A stretch of 64,000 nucleotides of DNA from Epiperipatus broadwayi (GCA_028023455.1 JAQFVV010007254.1:57130-121129); one strand, 5' to 3'; shown: positions 12,416 to 23,730, numbered from the stretch's first letter. Made by a program: numbers and translations. The notes: generated by a model not told the origin, from the letters alone.

Positions 12416-12531
12416 GCATTATTCAGTAGAACAGGCAACTCTCCATACAGTATTGCCACTCAGTACAAGCCAGAGTAATCAATGGATGCCAAAAGGCTTG
12501 TGCGTAAAATCTAGTGCCTACTCATCCAATA

Positions 12532-12573
12532 TCCCCAGACTAGTTTCTGGCTTGTGGCTTTTGTCAGCGAGCA
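12532..12573 (-). ncRNA. Hammerhead motif A2 (core mutated)
   Basis: The minus strand reads CTGACAA instead of CTGATGA; stem II, GAA, ACTAGT and cleavage-site C with TGGGGA are kept. It is probably inactive. Confidence 0.6.
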
Positions 12574-12987
12574 GCTTTGGATCCGAGAGCACTGCACTTA
12601 TATCTTAGGATCTAATGCAACTCTCCAGCAGCCACCTTTTATCTCTACTTAACTACAAAACTATGAATCTTAAACTGAAAACACAATAATATTTTCAATC
12701 CAATCTCATTAGCTTATATAATCATATAGGTTTGAACTCAGTTCAGTACCAATACATTTTAGGGTCCTTGGTTCTTTACTAACCATAGCCACCACTATCC
12801 TCTTAGGCAGGATTGGTTTTAAGCCAATAAACATCACATAATCACCATTTCTTATGCTTGCTTATAACTGTTATTAAAACAGGCAAAACTCTCCATACAG
12901 TATTGCCACTCAGTGCAAGCCAGAGTAATCAATAGATGCCAGAAGACTTGTGCATAAAATCCCCATCTAGGGTGTACTCGTCCAATA

Positions 12988-13029
12988 TCCCCAGACTATT
13001 TTCTGGCTTATGGCCTTCATCAGTGAGGA
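12988..13029 (-). ncRNA. Hammerhead ribozyme A3, intact core
   Basis: Minus strand: TCCTCA, CTGATGA, stem II AGGC-CATAA-GCCA, GAA, AATAGT, C, TGGGGA. All conserved core bases are present and stem I is 6 bp (one G-U). Stem III is minimal (AATAGT; ACTAGT in relatives). This is a type I hammerhead of the short-stem-III kind known from PLEs and retrozymes. Confidence 0.8.
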
Positions 13030-13418
13030 GCCTTGGATCTTAGAGCACTGCGCATAGATCTTAAGATCTAATGCCACCCTCCAGCAGCCACCTTTTATCT
13101 CAACTACAAAACTATGAGTCTTAAATTGAAAATACAATAATATTTCCAATACAAGCACATTAGCTTATATAGTCATATAGGTCTGAACTTAGTTCAGTAT
13201 CTATACATTTTAGTGTCTTTGGTTCTTTAATAACCATAGCCACCACTATCCTATTAGGGTAGGTTCAGAACTATCTCACTATATTAGTTAATGAGCTTGG
13301 ATTGAAAATATTATAGTGTTTTCAATTTAAGACTCATAGTTTTGTAGTTATAAAGGTTGGCTGCTGGAGGGTTGCATTAGATTCTGTGATCTAGATGCAG
13401 TACTCTCAAATTCAAGGC

Positions 13419-13460
13419 TCCTCACTGATGAAGACCACAAGCCAGAAACTAGTCTGGGGA
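13419..13460 (+). ncRNA. Hammerhead ribozyme A4, intact core
   Basis: TCCTCA, CTGATGA, AGAC-CACAA-GCCA, GAA, ACTAGT, C, TGGGGA. The catalytic core, the self-complementary stem III ACTAGT and a 6-bp stem I are all intact; stem II has one mismatch (A where relatives have G). Confidence 0.8.
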
Positions 13461-13642
13461 TATTGGATGAGTAGGCACTAGATGGGGATTTTAGGCACAA
13501 CCCTTCTGGCATCCATTGATTATTCTGGTTTTCTCTGAGTGGCAATACTGTATGGAGAGTTTTGCCTGTTTTAATAACAGTTATAAGCAAGCATAAGAAA
13601 TAGTGATCATGTGATGTTTATTGGCATTATTCAGTAGAACAG

Positions 13643-15436
13643 TACTTATTATAACACCATCATATAATGAAGGAAAAGATCAGAAAACAGTATGGAGATA
13701 TTATGGTAATATATCATCTTAAATCAATGAAGATACTGATTTTCTTAAACAGATATGGCTTCAACATCTACTTCTGTCAAATGAATTTTCTTTAAAAGTT
13801 AGTCCAATGATAAGACTCACTGACTCAATATCTTAAAAATACCAGCAAGAGAAAAATTTAAAAAGCTTATAAAAATGAGTGAAAGTTGCATTCCATCTTC
13901 TATTCCTCACACCTTCAGATATTCCACACAACTTCCCATCCATGATTAATAAATATTTGAAATTAACAATCTTACAATTTTTCCAATTCATATTTTATAA
14001 TTTCATTATCTTCAAATGTATGGCTAATTAAATTCCATTTTTATTTTCTAAATTGTTTTATAATGGATTCCCCCTTCCCCTAAAACACTGAATAATTGAA
14101 TTTTTAGAATACAGTCTTTGTACATAGTTTAGTAATGAGTTTATAAAGAACAAATCATTTATGTTGATAAGAAGTTTAGCACAAAATGTCCATTTTTGAA
14201 ATTCTTTTTTATATGTTATATTCATATATTTTAGTGAGGAATGATGGAATAAAAGTTTTAAGTGGATTTTAAAAGAAATTATTATAATATAGATTAGTAG
14301 ATGATAATAAAAGATTGTCTTAAATAAAGTATTGTTAGTGACTTTTTCAATTTTTTTAGTTTTGATCAGTGCAGCCTTCATCTCAATTCCATCGTATTAG
14401 CGATATTCTCCAGGCTACAAACACAGTGTGTACTTTCTCACTATGATGCACTTTGTGAATAATCTTTGCTTTGCAATATGAGCTAAAGGTAACAAATTCT
14501 TGAATCTCTATTTCCATATTGGCAACTCAATAATTTTCATTGCACCATTCTTTATTACTTTTAAATTTCCTGATGAGTGAAGATCATTCATGAAATGCAT
14601 GCAGAGATGAGGTTGTGATCTATGAACTTTGACCTTTAAATTCTATAATTCTACCATTGCACCAAAAAAAGTCTTAATATATATATATGTATATCATATT
14701 GATAATTAGTAAAAGTAATTTGGGAATAATTTGTCTCACAAACTGATATGATTATAATTAAGTAATGTTTCTCAACATCTACAGAAAACTCTCTGTCTTG
14801 CAGTGAATTAATAAAAACTACTACTTTAGCATTACTTTTTTTAAAATATTTTTTTAAATTTATATATATTATTGCACATTTATAAAGAAGTCTGGAAGTT
14901 TGGAAGCAATATTTTCAGTTTGTTTATTTATTATTGATAATATAAACACAAATTTTAATGTTTTTAAATAATATTATGTGTAACATAGCAGTAAAGATAT
15001 AATGAGAAAATGTGTGACTTCTGCCTATTGGTTTTGGTGTGACTTGTCAATTGTAGGAGAAAATCAAAGTCAGAAAATATCAAAATTATTTATAAGTATA
15101 GTGAAAATGTCTTATCTTCTACAATATTTGATTCCAATGTTTCCTATGGAAAAATTCTGTGGGTAATAACAAATTATATATATATATATATAATAGACAT
15201 GGATGTCACAATGGCTTACTTGGCAGAGGAATGCAAAGTAGAAAAATATGCTGACATTTAAAATCTCTTATCTAAGTATTATTCTACTTCATTATCACTA
15301 ATTGCTTCATGTATACAAATTATTAACATTACTTTTACACCCTCTATAAAAAATTATGGAAATTTATAGGGCAATTTTTATATAAAAAGTAATTATAATG
15401 GTCAAATATCCAAAATAATTTATTTGTCCATAATAT
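13643..15436. other. Intronic sequence, nothing recognised
   Basis: AT-rich with (TA)n runs near 14680 and 15178. A 107-codon minus frame at 14058-14381 shows no family resemblance and is taken as chance. Confidence 0.5.
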
Positions 15437-16133
15437 TGCAATATATATATAAATTAAATAATCAATCTAACAAAGACTGAAATAAGCAACTAATGATAAC
15501 TATATTTTAATATTTATCGAATTGGTTTTCATCTTCATTGAGACTTCTCAAAATATTTAATTATACAAATCACATGATCTTTCAATTATATACACTCAAT
15601 CTATCAGATATTATTTACATTAAATTGTACTTTAATCCTATACTCACACATTGTAATCAAATAAATAAATAAATTTATCAAATTTTTAACATCTACATAT
15701 AATTTATAATATCTAATTAAACAATTTAAAAACATAAAAATAATAAACATTTTATCTTTATAAATGCTATTCACATATTTATATTAATTTCCTATATTTT
15801 CCAACTATTTAATAAAGCCCACTTTCCTCCCACTTTTGCTGGACCTTTAACTATATTTACACATTTATCCAAATTTTCCTGAATATATAATGTTTCATAA
15901 TATATTCTCTTACAGTAATCTTTTACATACTGTATAGTCTTTATATTTTCTTCATGTTTCTTTTTATGTCCTGTATCTAAATAATGTAACATGGTCCTAA
16001 TCCCATATCATTTCTATTAATGTCTCTACCATGCTTCTTACTTCTCAATTGTTGTTTTTCCTATCTGTCCAATACATACTTTATTGCAATTTTCATAGCC
16101 AATTTTATAAACCAATCCCACCTTACTATTAAT

Positions 16134-16300
16134 GTAATATATATTAAGACTATAACATTAAGACCATGCACTTGAAAAACAATAGTAGGGACCTCTACAA
16201 ATCTTAACACAAGATATATTTAAAGGACAAGATTTGTAGAGGTCCATACTATCATTTTTTAAATGCATGGTCTTAAGGTTATAGTCGTAATATATATTAC
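16134..16300. mobile_element. Fold-back insert within PLE
   Basis: Arms 16134-16205 and 16229-16300 are inverted copies (core AAGATTTGTAGAGGTCC, then GCATGGTCTTAA and TATAGTC) around a 23-nt loop. The sequence is absent from the right PLE arm. With about 45 flanking bases it replaces nothing: TTAATAATAA and TTAATAGTAA on the minus strand flank the insert as a likely 10-bp target duplication. Confidence 0.7.
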
Positions 16301-16541
16301 TTTACGTAACGACTATGCACTTTACAAATCCGATTATTACAACTTATTATTAATATCATTTAACTTTTTTGCATTATATAATCACTTACCTAAAGATTTA
16401 TTTCAGCAAGCTATTTTTACATTATTTGGTAATCTTTCTTTTATTAATCTTTTATATACTTTTTCTGAATATGGAATAGACATCCATTTATTATCTTTAT
16501 ATTTATTCTTATTATTATCATTTTTCCTATCTATTTTATTA

Positions 16542-16850
16542 CAAAAAAATCAAGTCAGATGTCACATGGCCTAATTTAATAAGCTTGTATTTACAAATGT
16601 TATATTAATATATGGTGTATCTGAACTTAGTTCAGTCCATTGGAAGACATATGGATGCCTGAAAATTTCAGATTTTCTACTTAATAATTATACATTAAAT
16701 AAAGTGCTGGGCTTGTCCTGGTATTTTTAATCTAATGCTTGAATATCCTAACACCTCACTGAGGACACCAGTAGCAGAAACCGGTTTGGGGGTTGGGGAT
16801 ATTCTGCAAAGCTTGTTAAGAGCTTATTTTGCAAGTTATGTATATAACAT
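16542..16850 (+). mobile_element. Hammerhead family D element with 13-bp target duplication
   Basis: ATCTATTTTATTA at 16529-16541 and 16851-16863 flanks a 309-bp insert that interrupts the minus PLE copy. The insert has the CTGAACTTAGTTCAG hairpin at 16621-16635, then a hammerhead-like motif about 120 nt later, and no coding frame. Being solo, it is the cleanest single unit of the ribozyme-repeat class in the window. Confidence 0.8.
16753..16792 (+). ncRNA. Hammerhead-like motif, family D
   Basis: ACCTCA, CTGAGGA (N7 is variable, so this fits the core), GAA, stem III ACCGGT, T, TGGGGG. Stem I forms at least 5 bp. The segment between the core boxes (CACCAGTAGCA) does not form a good stem II, so activity is doubtful. 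Confidence 0.45.
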
Positions 16851-18080
16851 ATCTATTTTATTATCAAAAATCCTTCTAATTGTTTTCCTTTTATAACCTA
16901 TCTTTACATAATCATTTTCTTTCTCTAATTTATGTGCGTGTACCTTTTTTTTTTTTATATCTATTATTATACTATCATTTTTCAATTTAAACCCCTTTAA
17001 TTAAAACTCATTTTTTAGCATTATAGCTGATAAGATTTTGGATCAATCAATTTGTGAATCTTTTTATTTTTAATACAATGTTCAACAATTATTTTATTCA
17101 TCCTTCCTCTTATAAAAATATCTAAATACTTTAATCCATTATCCTTTCTCTGTTGTAAGTCTAATACCATATTTATTCTTACTTCACTTATTAAAAGTCT
17201 TATTAATACTTCTCCTGTTTCCTACAATAATAATATCAACATATCTATAATATTTTATAATCTCATTACTTATAACTATCTATTATACTTTCCTGAATAT
17301 TATTTACTACTATTGGTGATAAAATTCCACTAATCAAGCATCCATATCCCATCTATTGTTTACACTTCAAAATTCTTCCTTACATTTATAATACCTCATC
17401 TATTATCAATAACGCTTCATAAATGATATATATTCATTCTTCTGATAAAATATTACTCATTTTTAATTTCTTTATAATAATGCCAAAACTATCTTTTCCA
17501 GATACTCTTTGATACATCTTTACAATATCAAAAGATGGTATCATTCCATTTCCATTTAATTTAAAATTATTTAATTTATTAACAATTTCTTCAGAATTTT
17601 TAAGATATTTCCCAAATTCTATTATTTCTATAATTTTTATATACACTATTTCACATAAATCTTTAAGTATATAATTACTAAAATCTAAAATTACTCTCAC
17701 TGGTATATTTTCTTTTATGAGTCTTCACTTTTCCAAATATACATAGATGTTCAAACCCGATGGATATAATTCTTATAATCCTTCTCATTAATTAATCTTT
17801 TTATTTTCATAAAATTTAATAATAATTTATATCTTGTCTTAATTCTTTTACTAGGATCTTTACTTAATCTCTTATATCCTTGTTTATTCATGTCTTCATA
17901 TATTTTCTTTTCATTTATTCATTTTTAATTTTAATTACAAATCTTGCCCATCAGCCTCACCTGTTATTACTAATTTTACATTCTTGTTTTTTCAATAATT
18001 TTATTTATAACACATTTTTCCTTCTATTCATTTTATTATATTTAACACTTTTATTTATAATATTATTGATTTTTTGATTG

Positions 18081-20697
18081 TAATTTAATTATCGTTTTTG
18101 AATGAGTGTAATAATAAAGAGATATTACCTATATCATGTAAGTTTCGGACTAGTAACATAAAAATTAATAAAAACAAAGGATTGTGTAATAAACTTAAAA
18201 TGATAGTTTTAAATTGATTTTTAAGAAAAAAAATACGTTAAGATAGATTATTGTATTAAAAATATATAATAATAAAAAAGGTATATATTAAAGAAAAACA
18301 TATAGAAGAATATGTCTGAATATATAAAGCATGGGTTAATAATTCGTAATAATAATTTAAGGAATAAACTTTGGAAAAAATATAATAATAAATGGAAATG
18401 GTTGTGTTACAAATAAGTAAAATCGAATGATAAAAAGTATAATATTTTTGTCAAGCGTTTTTAGCCGAGAGGTCAGCACAGCTGCCTTGCAAGCAAGCAG
18501 TTGCTTGCAAACAGTTGTTGTGGGTTCGCCTTCCGGCCGATGCTATGATATATGGAAAAAAAAAGTATAATATTAATAAAGTAAATGATTGGAATAAAGA
18601 AAAAGATTATAATTTTGTAAATTTGTTGAATAATGATTTTGATAATGAACAGTCAAGGATTTTGAATAAAGGAATTAAATATATTCCATTTGTAAATAAT
18701 GATATTCAACAACAATCAAAAATCAATACTATTATAAATAAAAGTGTTAAATATAATATTAAAAAATGGAAGAAAACATTATTGAAAAAACAAGAATGGA
18801 AAAATTAATAATAACAAGTGAGGATGAGGATCAAGATTTATAATTTTAACTGAATCAGAGTATGAAAAGAAAATATATGAAGATATGAATAAACAAGGAT
18901 ATAAGAGATTAAGTAAATATTTCCTAGTAAAAGAATTAAGACAAGGTATAAAGTGCTATTAAATTTCATGAAATTTAAAGAATTAATGAGAAGGATTATA
19001 AAAATTTATATATATATGGGTTTTAAACATCCATGTATATGTGGAAAAGTAAAGACTCGTAAAAAAAATATGCCAATAAGAATAATTTTAGATTTTAGTA
19101 ATTATATACTTAAAGATTTATGTAAAATAAAGTATAGAAAAATTATAGAGATAATAGGATTTGGGAAATATATTTAAAATTCTGAAGAAATTGTTAATAA
19201 ATTAAATAATATTAAATTAAATAGAAATGGAATGATAGATTATTTTGATATTGAAAAGTTGTATCAAAGTATATCCAGGAAAGATAGTATTGATATTGTT
19301 ATAAAGAAGTTCTTCTGATAAAGAATGGATATATACTATTTATGAAGCATTATTGATAATAGATGAGGCATTACATTTTAAATATAAGGAAGCTTTTGGT
19401 GTGGAAAACAATGGATGGGTTATGGGATGTTCAATTAGTGGAATTTTATCATCAGTAGTATTAAGTAATATTGAAAAATATATAATATATAGAGTTATAA
19501 GTAATAATGAGATTATAGAACTTATAGATATGTTGATATTATTATTGTAGAAACAGAAGAAGTATCAATAAGGCTTTTAATGAGTTAAATAAGAATAAAT
19601 ATAATATTAGATTTACAATGGAGAAAGAGTATTTAGATATTTTTAAGAAGAAGAAGGATGAATAAAATAATTGTTAAACATTGTATTAAAGATAAAAAGA
19701 ATAGAGGATTTTTTATCTAAAGTCATATCAGCATAGTACCAAAAAATAGGAGTTTTAAAGAGATTGGATAATATTAAATAAAAAAGAGGCATATGCACAT
19801 AACTTAGCAGTAGAAAATGATTATATAGAGATAGGTTATAAAAGGAAAGCAGAAGGATTTTTGATAATAAAATAGATAGGAAAAATGTTAATAGTAGGAA
19901 TAAGTATAAAGATAGTAAGTGGATGTCTGTTTCATATTTAGAAAAAGTATATAAAAGATTAATGAAAGAAAGATTACCAAATAATGTAAAAATAGCTTGA
20001 AAAAATAATAAATCTTTAGTTAAGTGATTATATAATGCAAAAAAGTTAAATGATATTAATAGTAAAGTGGTTTGGTTTATAAAATTGACTGTGAAAATTA
20101 AAATAAAGTATATATAGGACATATAGGAAAAACAGCAATTGAGAGAGATAAGGAACATGATAGAGCCATCAATAGAAAAGATATCAAGACCATATTTACA
20201 TTATTTAGATACAGGACATAAATTATGGAGAAAATATAAAGACTATAAAGTATGTAAAGGATTACTGTAAGAGAATATATTATGAGACATTATCATCATC
20301 ATCAACTATTATTAATCCACTGGAAATTGGGCTTTGTTAAATAGTTTGAAGATATAAGAAATTAATGTAAAAATGTAAATAGTATTTATAAAGATAAAAT
20401 ATTTATTTTTATACTTTTTAAAATTATTTAATTATATATTGTAAATTATATGTATATATAGATGTTAAAAATTTGTCAAAGTTATTTATTTGTTTATAAT
20501 GTATAAGTATAGGATTTAAAGTACAATTTAATATGCAATAGATGGAGTGGATATATTCATTGATTTATATAATTAAATATCTTGATAACTTCTCCATGGA
20601 GATGAAAGCCAAGTTTGATAAATATTAAAATACAGTTAGTTATCATCACTTGTTTATTTCAATCTTTGTTAGATTGATTATTTAATTTATATAAAAA
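18081..20697 (+). mobile_element. Penelope-like element, right (plus) arm of head-to-head pair
   Basis: Decayed PLE with pieces in order: N-terminal KHGLIIRNNNLRNKLW (about 18330), ILNKGIKYIPFVNNDIQQQ (18660-18720; PLEs have L.KGL.F.P), HPCICGKVKTRKKNMPIRII, LDFSNYILKDLCKIKYRK (19030-19140), NSEEIVNKLNNIKLNRNGM, FDIEKLYQSISRKDS (19180-19290), NGWVMGCSISGILSSVVLSN (19400-19465) and YRYVDIIIVVETEE (about 19510-19555). The C-terminal GIY-YIG region lies at 20030-20350. Several frames are broken. The active site reads YVDI, not YVDD, as in the left arm. A SINE sits at 18451. The 3' end pairs with the left arm out to 15437. Confidence 0.8.
18451..18564 (+). repeat. tRNA-derived SINE, copy 2, inserted in PLE
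   Basis: Starts TCAAGCGTTTTTAGCCGAG, has B-box-like GGGTTCGCCTTCC, GCTATGATATATG and poly(A). AAAAGTATAATATT before it is repeated after the tail, giving a target duplication of about 14 bp. It therefore inserted after the PLE. Confidence 0.85.
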
Positions 20698-20699
20698 GT

Positions 20700-20742
20700 C
20701 AATATGTGTTTCTATCAATCAAATATGATATCATCAGCAATT
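20700..20742 (-). ncRNA. Hammerhead motif E1, 3' side missing
   Basis: Minus strand: CTGATGA, stem II TATCA-TATTTGAT-TGATA (5 bp perfect), GAA. The 3' stem I strand complementary to GAATTG is absent; sequence switches to the PLE terminus at 20697. The ribozyme appears cut off at the junction. Confidence 0.6.
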
Positions 20743-21002
20743 CATGAGACCAATTGAGATTATGCCAAACACAGCAATTCAGTTTCTATTTAAATAGAAT
20801 CTCAATGCATAATTTGATATTAAAGTTTTAGTGTGAATTTTAGTAATAATTTAACTAAAGCCTTCATTATATCAGTTTAGTTTTATTTGACAAGGCAAAA
20901 TGTATAATCCAGTTCATTTTTAAATAACCTTTCCTTTGAATTTTAAATGTGTAAATGTCAATTAAATCTCCCATAAATATGTATTCTTAACTGGTCTCAT
21001 GA

Positions 21003-21045
21003 GCAGTTGGTGATGCCAGATTTGATTCACAAAAATGTGTGCTCT
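21003..21045 (+). ncRNA. Hammerhead motif E2 (degenerate)
   Basis: GCAG followed by TTGGTGA, a weak stem II and AAA. It aligns with E3 and E4 but the core is mutated. Confidence 0.45.
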
Positions 21046-21352
21046 ATAAGAACTAGTTAATTTTTCATCAAAGTTGCCATATAAAAAATTATACTCTTCT
21101 ATAAATTTTGTACACTTCTATAAATTACTATAGATGATGCAATAATGTAAATGGAATATTTAATTATTTAATATTTACATATTTAAAATGTTTATTTGAC
21201 AGTAAAGTTACTTAAAAATAAGTTGGATTATAAGCTCTGCTTTCAATTAACATTAAGCTGATAGGAAGCTTTAGTTAAATGATCACTAACTTTAATATCA
21301 AATGGAGCATTGTAAGTCACTATTCTTGATGTGATCTCAAGTAATCTTCTAA

Positions 21353-21397
21353 GCAGTTGATGATGTCAGACATAATTGACAGAAATATTTGTCCTGC
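21353..21397 (+). ncRNA. Hammerhead motif E3 (C3 mutated)
   Basis: GCAG, TTGATGA (C3 to U), stem II TGTCA-GACATAAT-TGACA, GAA, stem III ATATTTGT, cleavage-site C, CTGC. Only C3 is wrong. Confidence 0.65.
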
Positions 21398-21709
21398 AAG
21401 AGATTGCTTGATTTTTCGTCAACCATTGCCATATATAAAAGTGTAAATTTTTACAGAAAGTGTAATTTACTAATGTTAATAGATTACATATTTGTGTGGA
21501 ATTTACTTAATATTTATATATTTAAAATGGTTATTTGGAGACAAGTTTATTTTAAAATGAATTGCATTATAAGATCTGCCTTATCACTTTATATTAATCT
21601 TATACAATGCCAAAATTCACATTCAAAATTTAATATCAAATTTAAATGTTGTATATCTATTTGAATGGCAACTGAGTTATGTTTAATGTGATCTCATTTG
21701 ATCTTTTCA

Positions 21710-21752
21710 GCAGCTGATGATGTCAAATTTGATTGACAGAAATTTGTTCTGC
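21710..21752 (+). ncRNA. Hammerhead ribozyme E4, intact core
   Basis: GCAG, CTGATGA, stem II TGTCAA-ATTTGA-TTGACA (6 bp perfect), GAA, short stem III ATTTGT, T at the cleavage site, CTGC closing a 4-bp stem I. All conserved core bases are present. Confidence 0.75.
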
Positions 21753-21890
21753 AAGAATTTGATTGCTTTTCCACCAAACATTGCCATATATAAGATCATA
21801 AATTTGTAGAAATTTCTGTAGAGCATATAAATAAATAACATTAATAGATTACATAATTATGTGGTATTTAATTAATTATACAACATTCTT

Positions 21891-23507
21891 TACAAAAAAT
21901 GAATTAATATCCCATTAGATATGGGAATGTGGGTTGTATTTTTCATTTTATGGTAGACTTGTGTAGATGCAATAGTGAAGAAACTGTATGCAGTAAAGAC
22001 AGTTGTTTGTGATTAAAGCTCTAAAATCAAATAGGCCCCATTTATGATATGAATATTCGTCTATCAATTCAAGTGCAGGAATCCAAGCTTCTTATGCCTG
22101 TAAAAAACCTGATAAGAAAGTTGTTTGTGAATGTGAAAGAGAACGGCCTGGAACTTTATATAGTGTGGGAAATGTATAATATAATGGATTTTGATGTATG
22201 AAAGATGTTTATAAAATAGTTGAAATTATTAGTGTTCTGTTAATTACTTATATTTTTCTTGAAGTGGAATATTTATTATTTCACAAGTTATTATAAGAGT
22301 TATAGTAATTACCCATACTTAATGTGAGAATAATATGACAAGAGTTGTGAAGACAACTTCGATCTCTATTTAACTATTTTTTCTATAATGCAGTTTTTAT
22401 TTGTTGTATATATACACCCAAGTATATTATGTTTTAATTTAAAGCAAAAATAATTAATAAAAATATAATATTTTCCAAAAAAACAGATCGATCTATTTAA
22501 AATATTTTGTAAATCTGTTTTCTTATTGTAATTATGAGTTTTTAAAAACACATTGAACTTTACTTAAATCAATAAACAGAAATTGCTACACCCACGACCA
22601 CCATTTCAATGCTTTAATTGTTTTTTTTAACTTCATTCATTCAAGGGAGAAGTTAAATAAAGTTGGCAACTTCAAGAGATTTTAAAAACTGTACTTTAAA
22701 ATAAAAATTAGAAAAAATATTGTACTTATATTTAATCATTATAATTATAATTAATTCGATTTTTAAAAATATTTGAATAATTATATGTATATGCACACAC
22801 TTTTGCAAATATATTTGTGATGAAAGTTGGAAATGATAAAATACAAAACATATAACTTCTAAGTGATTGTAAGTTGTGATAGCTTGTAAACATTTGAATT
22901 TTGTCATCAAAAAGTTAATACAGAAACTACAATTTTTTTTTATTAATTTCTAATTTTTGATTATATATTTTTAACTGTTGTTAAGTGAATCAGTGGGTAT
23001 TGAGTTAATAACTAAAGCAGCTTCATCACATTTTAAAAACACGGTAATTAAATAATTAATTTTATCATTATATGAGTGAAAATCTAAAAATAAAGATATG
23101 CAAAAACAATCTCTATAATTGTGTCAAAGTTTTTATATACTTTTTATGTAAATACTTTTTTAATTTTATTACTGACCATATGATATATCAATTTGCAATA
23201 TAGTTTTTTTGCCATTCTGCATTGTTTTCCAAGCTCCTTGATATCAACAAAAAAGTTATGTTATTGAAGCCATGATTGAAGTATGCCTTTTCAAATCTAT
23301 ATTACTACTAAACATCTGACCATACTAAGCATCTTTACATAGATTAAGAAATAAAATTATTTAATTTGAGATCAATGCTCTGTATTGGATGTCAAAAAAA
23401 TCTCAAACTTAAGATTTAAATTGTATTCATTCATCATCTTAAAACTATCTTATGTTGTTCAACAGTAATGCTCGAAGCTAAATGAGTTTATGAGTAACAA
23501 TTAAAAA
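21891..23507. other. Intronic sequence, nothing recognised
   Basis: AT-rich; short minus frames at 22366 and 22653 have no family resemblance. Confidence 0.5.
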
Positions 23508-23730
23508 CCAGTCAACACTTAGACAATTTCAATATAGATAATAATCAACAATCTCACACTGTTGTCAAGGCAACTTCTTTTTAAGGGAGTTCACCTTCAT
23601 TGTTAAAAGGAGGTTGCCTTGACTACAGTTTGAGATTGTTGATTGTTATCTATATTGAGATTGACCTCCTTGACAATAGTTTGAGATTATTGATTGTTTT
23701 CTATATTGAGATTGTCTAAGTGTTGACTGG
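23508..23730. mobile_element. Fold-back (MITE-like) element
   Basis: The left arm CCAGTCAACACTTAGACAAT... (23508-23575) is the inverse of the right end (23669-23730, ending ATTGTCTAAGTGTTGACTGG). A second inverted copy of the inner part lies at 23612-23665, so the right arm is duplicated. No coding capacity. Confidence 0.75.

Larger units (their letters stand above)
12435..13623. mobile_element. Compound family A insertion (A2, A3, A4) with 19-bp target duplication
   Basis: GCATTATTCAGTAGAACAG occurs at 12416-12434 and again at 13624-13642, directly flanking a 1,189-bp insert, so the whole insert arrived as one unit. It contains a minus-strand monomer (A2), a second minus monomer beginning about 446 bp later (A3, head to tail with A2) and a plus-strand monomer (A4) joined tail-to-tail to A3 near 13260. 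Each monomer carries a hammerhead; A2 and A3 also carry the CTGAAC..GTTCAG hairpin (12732, 13183). No protein-coding frame is supported. Confidence 0.85.
15437..18080 (-). mobile_element. Penelope-like element, left (minus) arm of head-to-head pair
   Basis: This decayed PLE on the minus strand is the mirror of the copy at 18081-20697. From its 5' side it has RT pieces MRVILDFSNYILKDLCE, KNSEEIVNKLNNFKLNGNGM and SFDIVKMYQRVSGKDSFG (17434-17700), an active-site region reading YYRYVDIIIVV (about 17225-17260; YVDI where YVDD is expected), and the end of the GIY-YIG region, ETLYIQENLDKCVNIVKGP then KVGGKWALLNSWKI, ending at 15792. Its 3' untranslated part runs to 15437. It is 5'-truncated relative to the right arm and carries two insertions (16134-16300 region and 16542-16850). 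Confidence 0.8.
20698..21890. repeat. Family E tandem satellite, about 355-bp units with hammerheads
   Basis: Three plus-strand units carry the landmark GCAGYTGATGATG at 21003, 21353 and 21710 (spacing 350 and 357). They share CATTGCCATATATAAAA, TTATTTAAAATG and GATCTCA blocks. The first part (20698-20940) is an inverted, partial unit, so the array also has a fold-back end. Unit length and one ribozyme per unit resemble known animal hammerhead satellites. No coding frame is supported. Confidence 0.8.

Noticed and set aside
14058-14381. The 107-codon minus frame as a gene
   Set aside because: Composition is that of AT-rich chance translation (Ile, Lys, Asn, Leu), with no start context, domain or splice support.
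16263-16574. 103-codon plus frame rich in Leu/Phe as a membrane protein
   Set aside because: It is the antisense shadow of the minus-strand PLE coding sequence and runs into the family D insert; the frames at 17880-18077 and 19643-20158 are the same kind of shadow.
23508-23730. A CRISPR-like array from repeated TTTGAGATTGTTGATTGTT
   Set aside because: Only two direct copies plus one inverted; it is a fold-back element in an animal genome.
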